From Shinisaurus crocodilurus (taxonomy: Eukaryota; Chordata; Lepidosauria; Squamata; Shinisauridae), in contig CM037880.1 in the NCBI GenBank assembly GCA_021292165.1, positions 27,178,232-27,242,231 on the forward strand: a stretch of 64,000 bases of DNA. Direction: 5' to 3'. Below, piece by piece: positions 35,509 through 47,374 of this stretch. The notes under the pieces were generated by a model. The model was not told the DNA's origin, did not search any database, and was given only the letters and a program-made list of their open reading frames with translations. The position numbers were made by a program, and so were the translations under genes. Position 1 is the first letter of the stretch. Each line of letters opens with the position of its first letter.

Positions 35509-36810
35509 TTCAAAGATAGTTTTTTTCTCAGCATTCAAATAGCTATATTTTGTCCCCTCCCCACACAATAGTTTGCCATATGCAATATGTGTAGAATATG
35601 ATAGTGTGTAGATATACCGGTACCTGTTGCAGTGGTTTGCAATCTTTATTCCAGGAAACTGTGGGGTAAGCTTATTGGAGTTCCTCAATGAGAAGATCAA
35701 CGATTGCTGACAAGCTTCCATGATGCAAAGTCATAGAATGTCCATATGAAAAACCCTGGTTCATTTGCCAGAAGGACAGAACTAAGTGTTTGGCTATATG
35801 GATAGATGTGTGCCACTCCCATTGAATATTACTCCAAGTGTATTTGTGCATGCAGCTTGTGTCAACAAGTACATCAATAAAGGACTCCTGATGGTCAAAA
35901 TACATCATAACAAAGGCTGTATATCAACACAGATGGTAACAGCTGCACTGACACCTACAATACTGACCAAATGTATCTTCAGCTGTATGATCAAGAAAAT
36001 ATGAGTGGAAATGTCATTTTCTTCTTCACAGATTATTCTAAGCAATCTTTTGGCCTCTGATTTTTCACATATGCTGTAGTCTATTTCTCTCTTACTTCTG
36101 TATCTTATGGGGTAACATATTTATTTTTCTACTGTATTTTTCAAAACTACTACTTTAAAAATAATAAATGCTCTCTCTGTGCTGAGAAAGGGACTCAACT
36201 CCTGCAAGCCCCTGTCAAGTGGTGTGGCTTGACCAGTATAGCTAATCTATAATGGTCTTTTAAAAACTGTTATTTCCATATCTGGCTCACCCAACAGCAT
36301 CTTCATTATATCAGATGCAACTAAAGAGCCTGCCAAAACTGAAGATCCAGCTGCAAATAAGTGCTGGATTTATGGTAACTCCTTATGATAAGGAGAGCTA
36401 TGGGGGGGGGGGGGAGAAAATGTTCTATCTTTTATCACTTCCCTTCTCATGTAAACCTTTTTATACATAGAAAGGAACACCCAGTGTTTCTGAAAGAGCT
36501 TGCATCTTAAAATTCTCAGAAGGTACTAGTCCAACTGCTCTCCGTCCAGTCTGTTTAGGCCAGACCTCATCCAGATAATGTGTTAGCAGATCAAGGGGAT
36601 TAACACAGAAAAGTACAGAATTGAGGTTTGGGGAGTAGAAGTCACAATCGGCAACCACGGAAGCTTAAATAATAACTCAAAACTGTTGCAATCTAAATCT
36701 AGTGTTATGTGCCAATCTTTAGATAGCTACAACTTTCTTTTACTTACCATGTTAAATCACCTGTTTGTTTGTTGTTTGTTTGTTCATAAGCCAAGTATCA
36801 GTGACACTGC
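35509..36810. other. Intergenic, no feature recognised
   Basis: AT-rich. A poly-G run lies at 36403-36415 and a TTTG-rich run at 36762-36784. No protein motif in any frame. Confidence 0.4.
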
Positions 36811-37179
36811 AGGCTTCTCTAAATGAGACTTTTAACCTGCCACTTTACTGAGGCTTCTACTTCCAAATTCTTTGTGGGATTAGGATCAGCTCCTTTACAA
36901 ATTTGGGGTGGTGGTGGTATTTCCCTGCCTTTCTATATGTTCCATTACACATCCCCAAGGTGGCACTGCGGTATAGCAGAATTGCGAAAATACACAAGCT
37001 TCTCATTCCAGTTCATTCCACCATTTCCAAATAATACACTTTCCTCCCTCTAAAACAAGCGGAGGAAATGCTTGGAAAGCATGGGAGAGGCCCTGGAGGA
37101 GGATGACTGTTGTGTAAAGCACCTGCAAACTACAAACCAGAAGCGTGGCACAACAAATGCCTTGTATACAGAAGCCCTG
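36811..37179. mobile_element. TIR MITE (GGGCTTCTCTACATGAGGC family), about 370 bp
   Basis: Left end AGGCTTCTCTAAATGAGAC and right end CCTTGTATACAGAAGCCCT are inverted. The interior (TTTAACCTGCCACTTTAC, CCAAGGTGGCACTGCGGTAT, CATTCCAGTTCATTCCACCA) is shared with 55485-55860 and, inverted, with 58560-58938. No coding region. Confidence 0.7.
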
Positions 37180-37203
37180 CTAGGAACGCCCCCCGCCCCC
37201 TCA

Positions 37204-37287
37204 CAGCCTTCCTCAACCTAGTACCCTTTAGATGTGTTATACTACAGATCCCATCATTCCCAGCCAGCACAGCCATTGGTTGGGGAA
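37204..37287. mobile_element. Fold-back hAT MITE, degraded
   Basis: CAGCCTTCCTCAACCTAGTA with a short right arm GGTTGGGGAAGGGTGG. Confidence 0.55.
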
Positions 37288-37773
37288 GGGTGGTGGGCTG
37301 CTAGCACTGAGTGACTGCAGCATTTACCATGCCGTCTGTGATGATTTTGGTTCCAGTTAAAGGGGAAATACATACTGAGGTTTGTATATAGTGAGCCTGG
37401 GGTGTATGATTGACAGCTGAAGTGAATGGAATGTTCAGATGGAGCTTGTATGTGATTGGCTGGGGAAGGAGTGACTGGATTTTAAAAGGGGGGGGGAAGG
37501 GCAGTTAGAGAGACAGGGAGTGAGAGAGGGGGTGGGACTTGGAAGGGGGGGAGGTAAAGAGATAGGAAGGTATTAGAGTCTTTTAGAACAGTAAAACAGT
37601 GCTATAAAAAGAAAAATATTTACATACCTGTTGCTGCCTGAAACCTATATTTGATCCCTGAATCCCTTATGTCCCCTGACCCTGATGTCCTACCTGTGCT
37701 CCCAAAATATAGCTTGGGGGTTTTCTGTGTGTAAACAGCCTGTTTTCTATTTATATTGATAGATAAGGCTTAG

Positions 37774-38013
37774 GAGCCAGTGTGGCGTAGTGGTGAGAGT
37801 GTTGGACTGGGACTCGGGAGATCCTGGGTTCTAGTCCCCGCTCGGCCATGAAACTCACTGGGTGACTTTGGGCCAGTCACTGACTCTCAGCCTAACCTAC
37901 CTCACAGGGTTGTTGTGAGGATAAAATGGAGAGGAGGAGGATTATGTAAGCCGCCTTGGGTTCCTTGCAAGAAAAAAGGCAGGGTATAAATATAATAAAT
38001 AAATAAATAAATA
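37774..38013 (+). repeat. tRNA-derived SINE, full length, plus strand
   Basis: GAGCCAGTGTGGCGTAGTGG contains the A-box region, and GGTTCTAGTCCCCGC the B-box. The body includes TCACAGGGTTGTTGTGAGGA, and the tail is GGGTATAAATATAATAAATA with AAAT repeats. Best-preserved copy in the window. Confidence 0.9.
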
Positions 38014-38459
38014 ACCCCAAATGCCTCACAAGGGACACACGCTACTTAGGGGTTTGGTGGCAGCATACCTGAAGGATAAAACCCACAATAGGTGGGGAAA
38101 ATAAGTGGGAAAGAGCAGTTTACCAGGCTGGGTGGCACAAAAGCCCGGCAGTGGTAGCCATCCCAATAGCAGTGTGGTGATAGGCACTGGCTATCTGGGA
38201 GGTGCACCTGAGTGGTGGGGCAGATCCTGAGGAGAAACAGGTGTCCTCGGTCACTAGGTGAGGCGGCAACACCCCACCTGGGTATAGGGTGAGCAGTGGT
38301 CATCGCACAATCCTTTCCTATTATCCAGGTATGCTACTAATTTACATGCATTACCATCCATTTACACGCATTGCCTGATTTACATACATTACCTACAAGT
38401 AACCAGTTCAAAACAAACCATCATCCTTCAGCTGGTGAATCAAGGCCCAACTCAGTATC

Positions 38460-38808
38460 TATTAATTAAACAAAGCCAAGGCCACCGTGATCACAATTAC
38501 TCAACAACTCTTGGTTGTTTATTCTGTTTTCCATCCTAAAGAAAAAACAGCGGTGGACACAGAAGGACTTGATCCTGCTTGGCCAGGACTTTTGAAAAAT
38601 ACAAGATATGTATATACAATATATATGTATATTGTATTCATTTGATTATATTGTTTATTGATGTATGTTTGAAATTGTTATAAATACTTGAAGGAGTTTA
38701 ACAAGTTGTAATTAATACAAAGAAATAAGAGTTGTTGAATGTTGAGTAATTTTGATCACGGTGGCTTTGTTTAATTAATAGTAATTTCCGTGATTCTCCT
38801 TTGTTCTT
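38460..38808 (+). mobile_element. Penelope-like element 3' fragment with 5' inversion and 13-bp target duplication
   Basis: Positions 38530-38808 match the 3' end of the large Penelope element (62995-63213), including AAAAAACAGCGGTGGACAC-type sequence, GGCCAGGAC, TTGATCACGGTGGC and GTGATTCTCCTTTG. Positions 38460-38520 are an inverted copy of 38720-38790 (TTAATTAAACAAAGCC, CCACCGTGATCA). Direct repeats CCAACTCAGTATC flank it at 38447-38459 and 38809-38821. Confidence 0.9.
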
Positions 38809-38821
38809 CCAACTCAGTATC

Positions 38822-39288
38822 ATGCAGCATCAGACTGTTGTTTTCACACTTCACATTAGAACCCAAGTCATATCTGCCTTTTGGTTATACATCAAGGCGC
38901 TCACAACATGTGATTTGATATACAGGTGGTAAAATAAATATGCCCCTTGTTTGGAATATAGGGAAGTTCCTTATTATGCACGTAGTCATGTTCCAGGAAG
39001 GAGACAGGTGTTTTTGATGTTTTACACTTGTTTCCTTAACATCACGATGTAACTAAGATACGACTATGGGGAGGAGACCGAACCCAGCTGCATTGTTTTG
39101 CGACAGTATTTAACGAAGTAGACGCAAGGAATAACGCCTTTCTTTCCATGCTTACACAGAAGAAAATGCCACGAAGTTCAATGGTCGGATTCCCTAATAA
39201 GTGCAGACAGAACTGCGTGCAACTGTTCCCTTTTACACGGAACTAACTTTTCTGAACAGGCAGGAAAGGGGCGCCGGCAAGGAGAGCG
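38822..39288 (+). promoter_or_regulatory. Upstream region of PTCHD3-like gene
   Basis: This non-coding stretch between the Penelope fragment and the start codon should hold the promoter and 5' UTR. No TATA box or clear element was recognised. The GC content rises sharply only from about 39250 into exon 1. Confidence 0.35.
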
Positions 39289-40062
39289 ATGCCGGCCTGC
39301 AGCTGCCACACCGACTGCGTCGAGAAGCCCCTGTCGCGCGCGCTCCGGGCCCTCGGCACCTCGGTGGGCGCCCACCCCTGGCCTTTCCTGGTGCTGCCCG
39401 TGGTGCTCTCGGGCGCCTTGGGTACCGGCTTCATCTTTCTCGCCAGTCGTGAGGCCAACGACATCGAGGGCCAGTTCACGCCGGTCGGGGGCCCCGCCAA
39501 GAGCGAGCGGCTGTTTGTCCAGACGCACTTCCCGACGGACGACGCCGAGCGCTTCTCTGCGGAGAGACTGAGCGGCGAAGGCGCCTTCGTCTCCTTCATA
39601 GCCGTGGCCTCTGGAGGCAGCGCCTCGCTCCTCACCAGGGCGGCTTTTACTGAGCTGCTGGCGCTGGACGCGGCGGTGCGAGGGTTCACCGCTACCCTCC
39701 CCAACGCCACCGAGTTCTCGTACGACCACCTCTGCGCGCGCAACAACGGCACTTGCAGCAGTCCCAATCCGCTCCTCGGAGCCGTGCAAGGCGACCCGGC
39801 GCGGATAGAGGTGCTGCTCCCGTCCCTCACTTTCCCGCTCTTCCAAGAAGGCCGTGTTTTCCTGGGCTCCTTCCTGGGGGGCGTCACGTTGGGGCCTGGA
39901 GCTGCGTCTGCGCGCCCCGTCCGGGCCGCCAAAGCGCTACGCCTCATCTATTATTTGCAGGAGGATGAAGCTTCGCGCCGGGAGGCCAGCGTGCTCTGGC
40001 TGAAGGCCTTTCTGGGGCGCATCCCGGCCGTGCTGGACTCCTTGAACCTCACCTCTGTCCGG
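39289..40062 (+). CDS. PTCHD3: PTCHD3-like exon 1 (N-terminus, first TM segment, first luminal loop)
   Basis: 258 codons from ATG at 39289, which has a G at -3, to CGG|GTAAGT at 40062/40063, phase 0. It starts MPACSCHTDCVEKPLSRALR. One hydrophobic segment (FLVLPVVLSGALGTGFIFLA) precedes the family's EGQFTPVGGPAKSER and FPTDD motifs. It is strongly GC-rich compared with the later exons, as is common for first exons near promoters. Confidence 0.88.
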
Positions 40063-42022
40063 GTAAGTGGAGTGCTTCTACTAGACAGAGGACTCTAACG
40101 CTACCAATGAGCAGGCTCTGTGCAGCTGTTCTGTCTTTTCTTTCTTAATGGATTTTCTGCAGTATGAGAAAAAAGACAGAAGAAGAGGTGGAAAAACAAG
40201 GGAGGGCCGCAACTCTAGTTGGAGATTTTATTATACAATTGCCCTGTTCTCTTCACAGAATTTTGGGTTGGGATCCAGAAGAGGTCCTCTTCCATTTGTA
40301 ACCCACCCGTGTTTTCCCACCACTTCTGGGTTATTGGTTTTTTTGTTTCCTTTTTACCCAAAACAATCTTTTAAGGAGGGAAAGATGAATCGCTGCACAA
40401 AGTCTTTTGCTTGGGACAGACGGCTTTGAATTAGTGCTCTAGGAGAAAACTTTGCGGACCCCAATGCAGTATCAGAAACTGCTTTCAAAAATGCCTTTTA
40501 GTTTCAAATGTGGTTTGCATGTGGCATTTTTGAGAACTGGAATCCCAAAGCACCCTTTGATGTGTTGTTCTTTAAATCCTATCCAGTGGAACAAATTTAG
40601 CCCAAATTAACTCAAGTTTCATTACTTTCAATGCAACTTGAAAGTGGAGAGCACAAATATATGCATGCACACTCAGAAGAAGCAGCCATTGACTTCTATT
40701 AGCATTACTCCCAGGTGAGTGTGCATATAGGATTGCAGTCAGAGTTATGAATAACCTTAGCCGGGGCTTTATTGCATATGATGATGTTGCAAGTCAGGTC
40801 AGAACATTGGACTGTTGGCTGATTAAATTGTAAATGGAGAGAGGCTCCTGTAGGAGAATAGCTAATAATTTTTGCCTTTGCAGGTTAAAGTTAAATCACT
40901 ATTTATTATTTTTAAAATATTTCTATACCCACCCACCATATCTATTGATTTCAGAGAGGGGTACAATAATAAAAACAACTCAAGTAATCCATTATACTAA
41001 TCAACAGGCCAAGGAAACAACTAATAACCAAGCTACAGTCAATAAGATCCCAAAGCTTAGATAAATAGCCCAGCCTTAACTTCGTGCCAAAATGAGACTA
41101 ATGTCAATGCCAGCTGGGCCTCTGTGGGCAGCATATTCCATATAACCAGGGCATCACAGCTGAGAAGGCCCTCTCTCATGTCTTCACATAATGTACAGCT
41201 CCCAACAGTGGGATGCAGAGGAGAGCACCCTTGGCAGATATCCGTATTCAAGCAGGTATATACAGGGAGAGGTGCTCCTTCAAATATTGAGGTGAGGTCC
41301 CAAGCAGTTTAGGGTGTTATATGTCACCACTAAAACCTTAAATCTGGACTGGAAGCATATTGGAAGCCAATGCAGATCCTTTCAAACCAGAGTTATATGA
41401 TTTCTATAAGCTGTTCCCTACAGCAATCTAGCTGCCACATTTTGCAGAAGTTTCAGCTTCTATGTTGTCCTCAAGGACAGCCCATGTAAAGCACATTGCA
41501 GTAATCAGTTTCGCAAAGAAGTGCTTATGCAAGCACAGGGTACACTGACTAGTTCCACTTGAGTCTCTCTCACTAATTTAAAAACCAGTCTGAGTTTTGC
41601 AGAGAAACAATTGGAACAATCATGTTCATGTATTCAGCTACAGTATTCAGTGGGAAAGCCTTTTTTGTTGTTGTTGCAATCACTCAATAGATAAAAGTGG
41701 AATGTTCTGTTTTCCCCCTCTCTTTTTTTCTCCTCTGATAATAATTGGACACTGATTTTATTTTATTTTTTTAGATTGCCATGCAGCAGGTTTCACTAAA
41801 GAAGGAAGTTATTATCACATTTTGTAGGTTCCACATCCTGTGTTTCAAAGCCACTGAGAGTATTTAGGCAGCAATCCCAACACTCTTACAAATGAGTAAT
41901 TCCCACTGAACTCAATGGGACTTACTTCATATTCATATTCATAGCATTGCATTGCCAGATACATATTAAGAGAGAAAATTATTTAATATATTGTCATATT
42001 TCTCTTCCTTCGTCCCTTGCAG
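40063..42022 (+). other. PTCHD3-like intron 1, with antisense L2 remnant
   Basis: Positions 40900-41590 are an old minus-strand L2 copy (GGCATCACAGCTGAGAAGGC, AGCACATTGCAGTAATC, AT-rich tail at its left). Fold-back repeat fragments lie at 40672-40741 and 41867-41930. No other exon was seen. Confidence 0.6.
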
Positions 42023-42144
42023 GTAGCTTATTTTACTTCAGAATCCAGACAGGAAGAATTTGAAAAAAATACCAAGGGAGTGGTCCCTTTGTTTTCCATC
42101 ACATATTTTTTAACTATATTCTTTTCAGTAACATCATGTTCAAG
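42023..42144 (+). CDS. PTCHD3: PTCHD3-like exon 2
   Basis: 122 bp between CTTGCAG and GTAACT. It reads VAYFTSESRQEEFEKNT and a transmembrane stretch VPLFSITYFLTIFFSVTSC, and ends in phase 2 (AG, completed by A in exon 3 to give R). It is too short to stand out as an open frame and was found by following splice sites and the protein family. Confidence 0.85.
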
Positions 42145-43296
<1,152 letters not shown>

Positions 43297-43445
43297 TAAG
43301 TGTGCAAGCATAGACATTTTCCGTGCTTATTCCTTGGGCTTTACATGGGTATGTCTAAATCAAGGGTGGGCAGGAGGTAGATCTGGACCTCTCTGAGTGA
43401 TTTGCAGTAGATTGACAAGGATTGACTAACAATAGCAACAACTGA

Positions 43446-44360
43446 ATTTTTTTCATTTTATTTATTTAATATATTTATTTACCGCCCATCTGCCAAAAGG
43501 CTCCCTGGGCGGTTTACAAGAGAAACAGGATAAAAACAATAATCTTAAAACCAAAATTATCATTAAAATAGAAATAGAAATACAATATAATACAATACAA
43601 TAAAACAAAAGCAGCCAGATGAATCAGACCGGAGGTACAGTAGTGATAATAAAAATGGGAATAAAATCTAACCATTAAAATTTTGGGTAAATAAAAATGT
43701 CTTCACCTGGCGCCTGAAGGAATAAAGGGTAGGCGCCAACTTGGGGAGTTGATTCCAGAGATGGGGTGCCACAACTGAGAAGGCCCTTCCCCTAGTAGCC
43801 ACCCTCCTAGCCTCTTTTGGAGGGGGCTCTCTGAGAAGGACCTCCGAAGAGGATCTCAGGGTTCGAGTAGGCACGTATGGGACGAGGCGTTTCTTCAGAT
43901 AACCTGGCCCCAAACGGTTTAGGGCTTTAAATGTCAATGTTAGCACTTTGAATCGGGCCCGGACCATAGAGGACTGGTGTAATGTGTTCTTGTCGGCCAG
44001 TCCCCGTTAGCAGCCTCGCTGCTCTATTTCGAACCAATTGAAGTCTCCAGATCGTTTTCAAAGGCAGCCCCACGTAGAGCATGTTACAATAGTCCAAATG
44101 AGAGATTACCAGGGCGTGAATCACCGTTGCTAGGCTCTGCCTGTCCAGATAGGGTCATAGTTGGTAAATCAGCCTAAGCTGATAAAAGGCGCTCCTTGTC
44201 ACCGACAACTGTGTCTCCAGCAACAGTTCGGAGTCTAGGAGCACCCCCAAACTACGAAAAAGCTCCCCCCCCCAGCCCAAATTAGGTTGCTGAAAAAGAA
44301 TGGTTAGGAAAAAGACCAGGAGTGGAGTTTTGAGTGAAAGGACTTGTGAGCTTGGTTTCA
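43446..44360 (-). mobile_element. L2 LINE C-terminal copy in PTCHD3-like intron 3, antisense
   Basis: On the minus strand it reads RLIYQL, VISHLDYCNMLYVGLPLKTI, QNRAARLLTGTGRQEHI, ARFKVLTLTFKALNRLGPGY and AVAPHLWNQLPK-like sequence across frames. The 3' tail GTAAACCGCCCAGGGAG with AT-rich repeats is at the left. A deletion and frameshifts break it. Confidence 0.85.
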
Positions 44361-44532
44361 TAGATTTCCTAGATCATAGAGTTGGAAAGAGCCTACAAGG
44401 CTATGGAGTCCAACCCCTGCTCAATGCAGGAAACTAGAAGAGGGGTATCCCATCCAAGTAATAACTAGGCCTGACCCTGCTTACCTTTCCACGCTCAGAC
44501 AAGCTGAGCCAGCGTCAGCCACAGGCCTGTAC
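44359..44532 (-). repeat. 5S-derived SINE, full-length copy
   Basis: Minus strand: ACAGGCCTGTGGCTGACGCT, CTTGTCTGAGCGTGG, TAAGCAGGGTCAGGCCT, ATTACTTGGATGGGA, then the CR1-like tail. It abuts the L2 copy on its left and a tRNA-SINE on its right. Confidence 0.88.
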
Positions 44533-44545
44533 ATTTTGGTCACTG

Positions 44546-44782
44546 ATTTATTTATTTATTATATATACCCCGCCTTTTTTCCTGCAAGGAACCCAAGGCG
44601 GCTTACATAATCCTCCTCCTCTTCCTCCATTTTATCCTCACAACAACCCTGTGAGGTAGGTTAGACTGAGAATCAGTGACTGGCCCTAAGTCACCCAGTG
44701 AGTTTCATGGCACAGTGGGGACTAGAATCCGGATCTCCCGAGTCCCAGTCCAACATGCTCACCACTACGCCACACTGGCTCT
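44546..44782 (-). repeat. tRNA-derived SINE, full length
   Basis: Minus strand GAGCCAGTGTGGCGTAGTGG head and TTATTTATTTATTATATATA tail. It lies in intron 3, antisense to the PTCHD3-like gene. Confidence 0.88.
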
Positions 44783-44961
44783 CACAAATTTCTGGGCTAA
44801 GCATCTGTTCAGAGGTGCCCCATTCCTTAATTCTGTTCATTTGCCCGAGCCACTACTATTTTGCACCTCAGGGTTCTAGGGAAAAAACAAAGTAGATTCT
44901 GCAAACCTCATGTGTGCCCACCCCTGGTCTAAATAACCATTAGAGATAACATATATACATC

Positions 44962-45120
44962 TTGCTCAGCTTGTTTGAGCGTGAACAGCTAAGCAGGGTC
45001 AGGCCTGGTTATTACTTGGATGGGAGACCCGTCCTCTAGTTTCCTGCATTGAGCAGGGGGTTGCACTCGATGGCCTTGTAGGCCTCTTCCAACTCTATTT
45101 CTATGAATCTATCTATGAAT
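44962..45120 (+). repeat. 5S-derived SINE, plus-strand copy with the clearest 5S match
   Basis: AGCTAAGCAGGGTC, GGCCTGGTTATTACTTGG and ATGGGAGACC match vertebrate 5S rRNA positions about 48-92 with roughly two differences, covering the A-box, intermediate element and C-box. The tail is TTTCCTGCATTGAGCAGGGG to TCTATGAATCTATC. Confidence 0.88.
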
Positions 45121-45502
45121 CTCCTTATCTCTGAGATACATACACACACACACTACCAGTTTGTTCTTAACTCAGACTCCTTATTGATGTCTTCTGTTCA
45201 TCTTGCTTTGTATAGAATTCAAATAGAAGGATAAGCAGATGACTTTTTTTCACTCTCAGTGTGCACTTTGGGGGGGGGGGGGCTAGCCTGTAACTCTTGT
45301 TACACTCATTTTCCCTTAATAAGACTGGAAGCTTCCTTGTTACCTTGTGGTCAAATATCACTTGACCTCTTGAACTTAAGTATGCGTAACCAACTATGAA
45401 GCATGTGGTTGTATGCATGCATGTGTTTTCCACCACAATTTCCTTTAAAATATCCATTCATAGAGGCCAAATATGGACCCAATTTCTGCTTGCATAATCT
45501 GT

Positions 45503-45600
45503 TCCAGTGAAGACAACAAAATATCTTGAGCACCTTAAAGACTAACACATGTATTATGGCATAGGTTTTCCAGTGGACACTGTCCACTTCATCAGATACA
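45503..45600 (+). repeat. Interspersed repeat, class unassigned (copy 2)
   Basis: ATCTTGAGCACCTTAAAGAC, TATTATGGCATAGGTTTTCC and GTCCACTTCATCAGATACAT. It ends 50 bp before the exon 4 acceptor and is related to 26914-27045. Confidence 0.65.
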
Positions 45601-45650
45601 TTTCCTTTCTCATATCAGACATTGTGTTACATTTTTTTAATCTGCTTCAG

Positions 45651-47374
45651 GAGTTGGTGTTGATGACATGTTCATCATGGTGTCCTGCTGGCAACAGACT
45701 AAAGTGAAGGACAAAGTCAAAGATCGGATGGCTGACACCTATGCAGAGGCAGCCGTGTCAGTAACTATCACAACTCTTACCGATGTTTTAGCCTTCTACA
45801 TTGGAATTGCAACTTCCTTCAAGTCAGTTCAGTCATTTTGCATCTATACAGGAACAGCCTTTGTCTTCTGTTACATATACAACCTGACATTCTTTGGGGC
45901 TGTTCTTGCTCTAAATGGTAAAAGAGAAGAAAACAATAGACATTGGCTCATATGCAAGAAAGTGAAAAATGAGCCTCAGGATTCTCAGGGCCATATGTAT
46001 AACATGTGCTGTGTAGGAGGATCTTTTGATCATTCCACTGGAGCAGAGTTTGAACATCCCATGAATGGATTCTTTAGAAAGCATTACGGTCCCTTCTTTA
46101 TGCATAGCTGGGCCAAGGTGATAGTGGTGGTCTTGTATCTTGTGTACCTGGGTAGCAGCATTTATGGGTGCATTCAGGTTAAAGAAGGAATAGATCTTCG
46201 CAATCTAGCTACAGATAATTCTTACGTCATTCAGTATTATGACTGGGTAGATGAATACTTTTCCCAGTATGGTCCAAGGGTTATGGTCATCGTTACTGAA
46301 AGCGTAGCATATTGGAATTCATCTGTTCGTGCAGATCTTAAGAACTGCATGGAGTCATTTGAAAACTCTTCCTATGTGGACAAAAAGTACTCAGAATCAT
46401 GGCTGAGCATTTATGAAACTGTTGCTAAATTCATGCATATAAATATAGATGACCACAGCATTTTCATTGGCAATTTATCTACCCTGTTTAAAGTAAATCC
46501 AGCATCTAAGTGGGATATTAATATTAGTGCTATGGAAATATCAGCCTCACGATTCTTCATACAGACAGTCAATGTTACTAGTGCAGTGGATGAGAAAAAT
46601 CTCTTAAACCAACTGAGAGGCCTTGCTGAAAACTGTAAAAGTGGATTAATGGTTTATCATCCAGGTTTTATATACTTTGATCAGTATCTTGTAGTAACTG
46701 AGAACACTATTCAAAATGTTGCAATTGCTACTGGAGCCATGTTATTCATTTCCTTGCTGCTCATTCCCAGTGTTCTCTGCTCTTTGTGGGTAACTTTTGC
46801 TATTGCATCTGTTATCATTGGTGTGACTGGTTTCATGACCTATTGGGATGTCAATCTTGACTCCATATCTATGATCAACCTTGTTATTTGCATAGGGTTT
46901 TCAGTAGACTTTTCTGCTCATATTTCTTATGCCTTTGTTTCCAGCAAAAAACCCAAAGTGAATGAGAAGGCAGTAGATGCTCTATACCAGCTTGGTTACC
47001 CTGTTGTGCAGGGAGCTGTTTCCACTATGTTGGGAGTGGTCGTGCTGTCCACAGCAGCCTCATACATCTTCAGAACCTTTTTTAAGATAATGTTTCTGGT
47101 AATCTTGTTTGGGGCTGCTCATGGTCTCATTTTTATTCCTGTATTCTTAACATTCTTTGGCTTTTGTGGCAGGCAGGCAGACAAACAAGAAGACCAAACG
47201 AATGGCCAGTGCTATAAAAACCCAAACTTAGTTGAAGGAAATATTAGAGAACCGTCTTCTGTATATACAGTAAAACCGTCTTCTGTATGTACAGTACAAC
47301 CGTCTTCTGTATGTACAGTACAACCATCTTCTCCGTATGCATTTCTATATCAACTACATCCAGATTGCCCATAA
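45651..47374 (+). CDS. PTCHD3: PTCHD3-like exon 4 (second half of the protein, to the stop)
   Basis: After acceptor CTGCTTCAG the exon is open to TAA at 47372-47374. It begins with GVGVDDMFIMVSCWQQTKV, continues through TLTDVLAFYIGIATSF and FGAVLALNGKREENNRHWL, and has a second large loop with several NXS/T sites. Membrane segments ATGAMLFISLLLIPSVLCSL and MINLVICIGFSVDFSAHISY and the YPVVQGAVSTMLGVVVLS helix pair follow. The C-terminal tail has a short tandem repeat. It is free of stops over 570 codons, so any inactivation is recent. Confidence 0.92.
47251..47335 (+). repeat. Coding minisatellite, 24-bp unit, in PTCHD3-like C-terminus
   Basis: About 3.5 copies of a 24-base unit starting CCGTCTTCTGTATGTACAGT encode PSSVYTVK, PSSVCTVQ, PSSVCTVQ and PSSPYA. 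It stays in frame because 24 is a multiple of three. Confidence 0.92.

Noticed and set aside
37774..38013. A tRNA gene
   Set aside because: Only A- and B-box-like parts remain, followed by a shared body and AT-rich tail in four copies. It is a SINE head.
44962..45120. A functional 5S rRNA gene or pseudogene
   Set aside because: Only part of 5S is present, it is fused to a CR1-like tail, and the same fusion recurs at several loci. That is a SINE, not a 5S gene.
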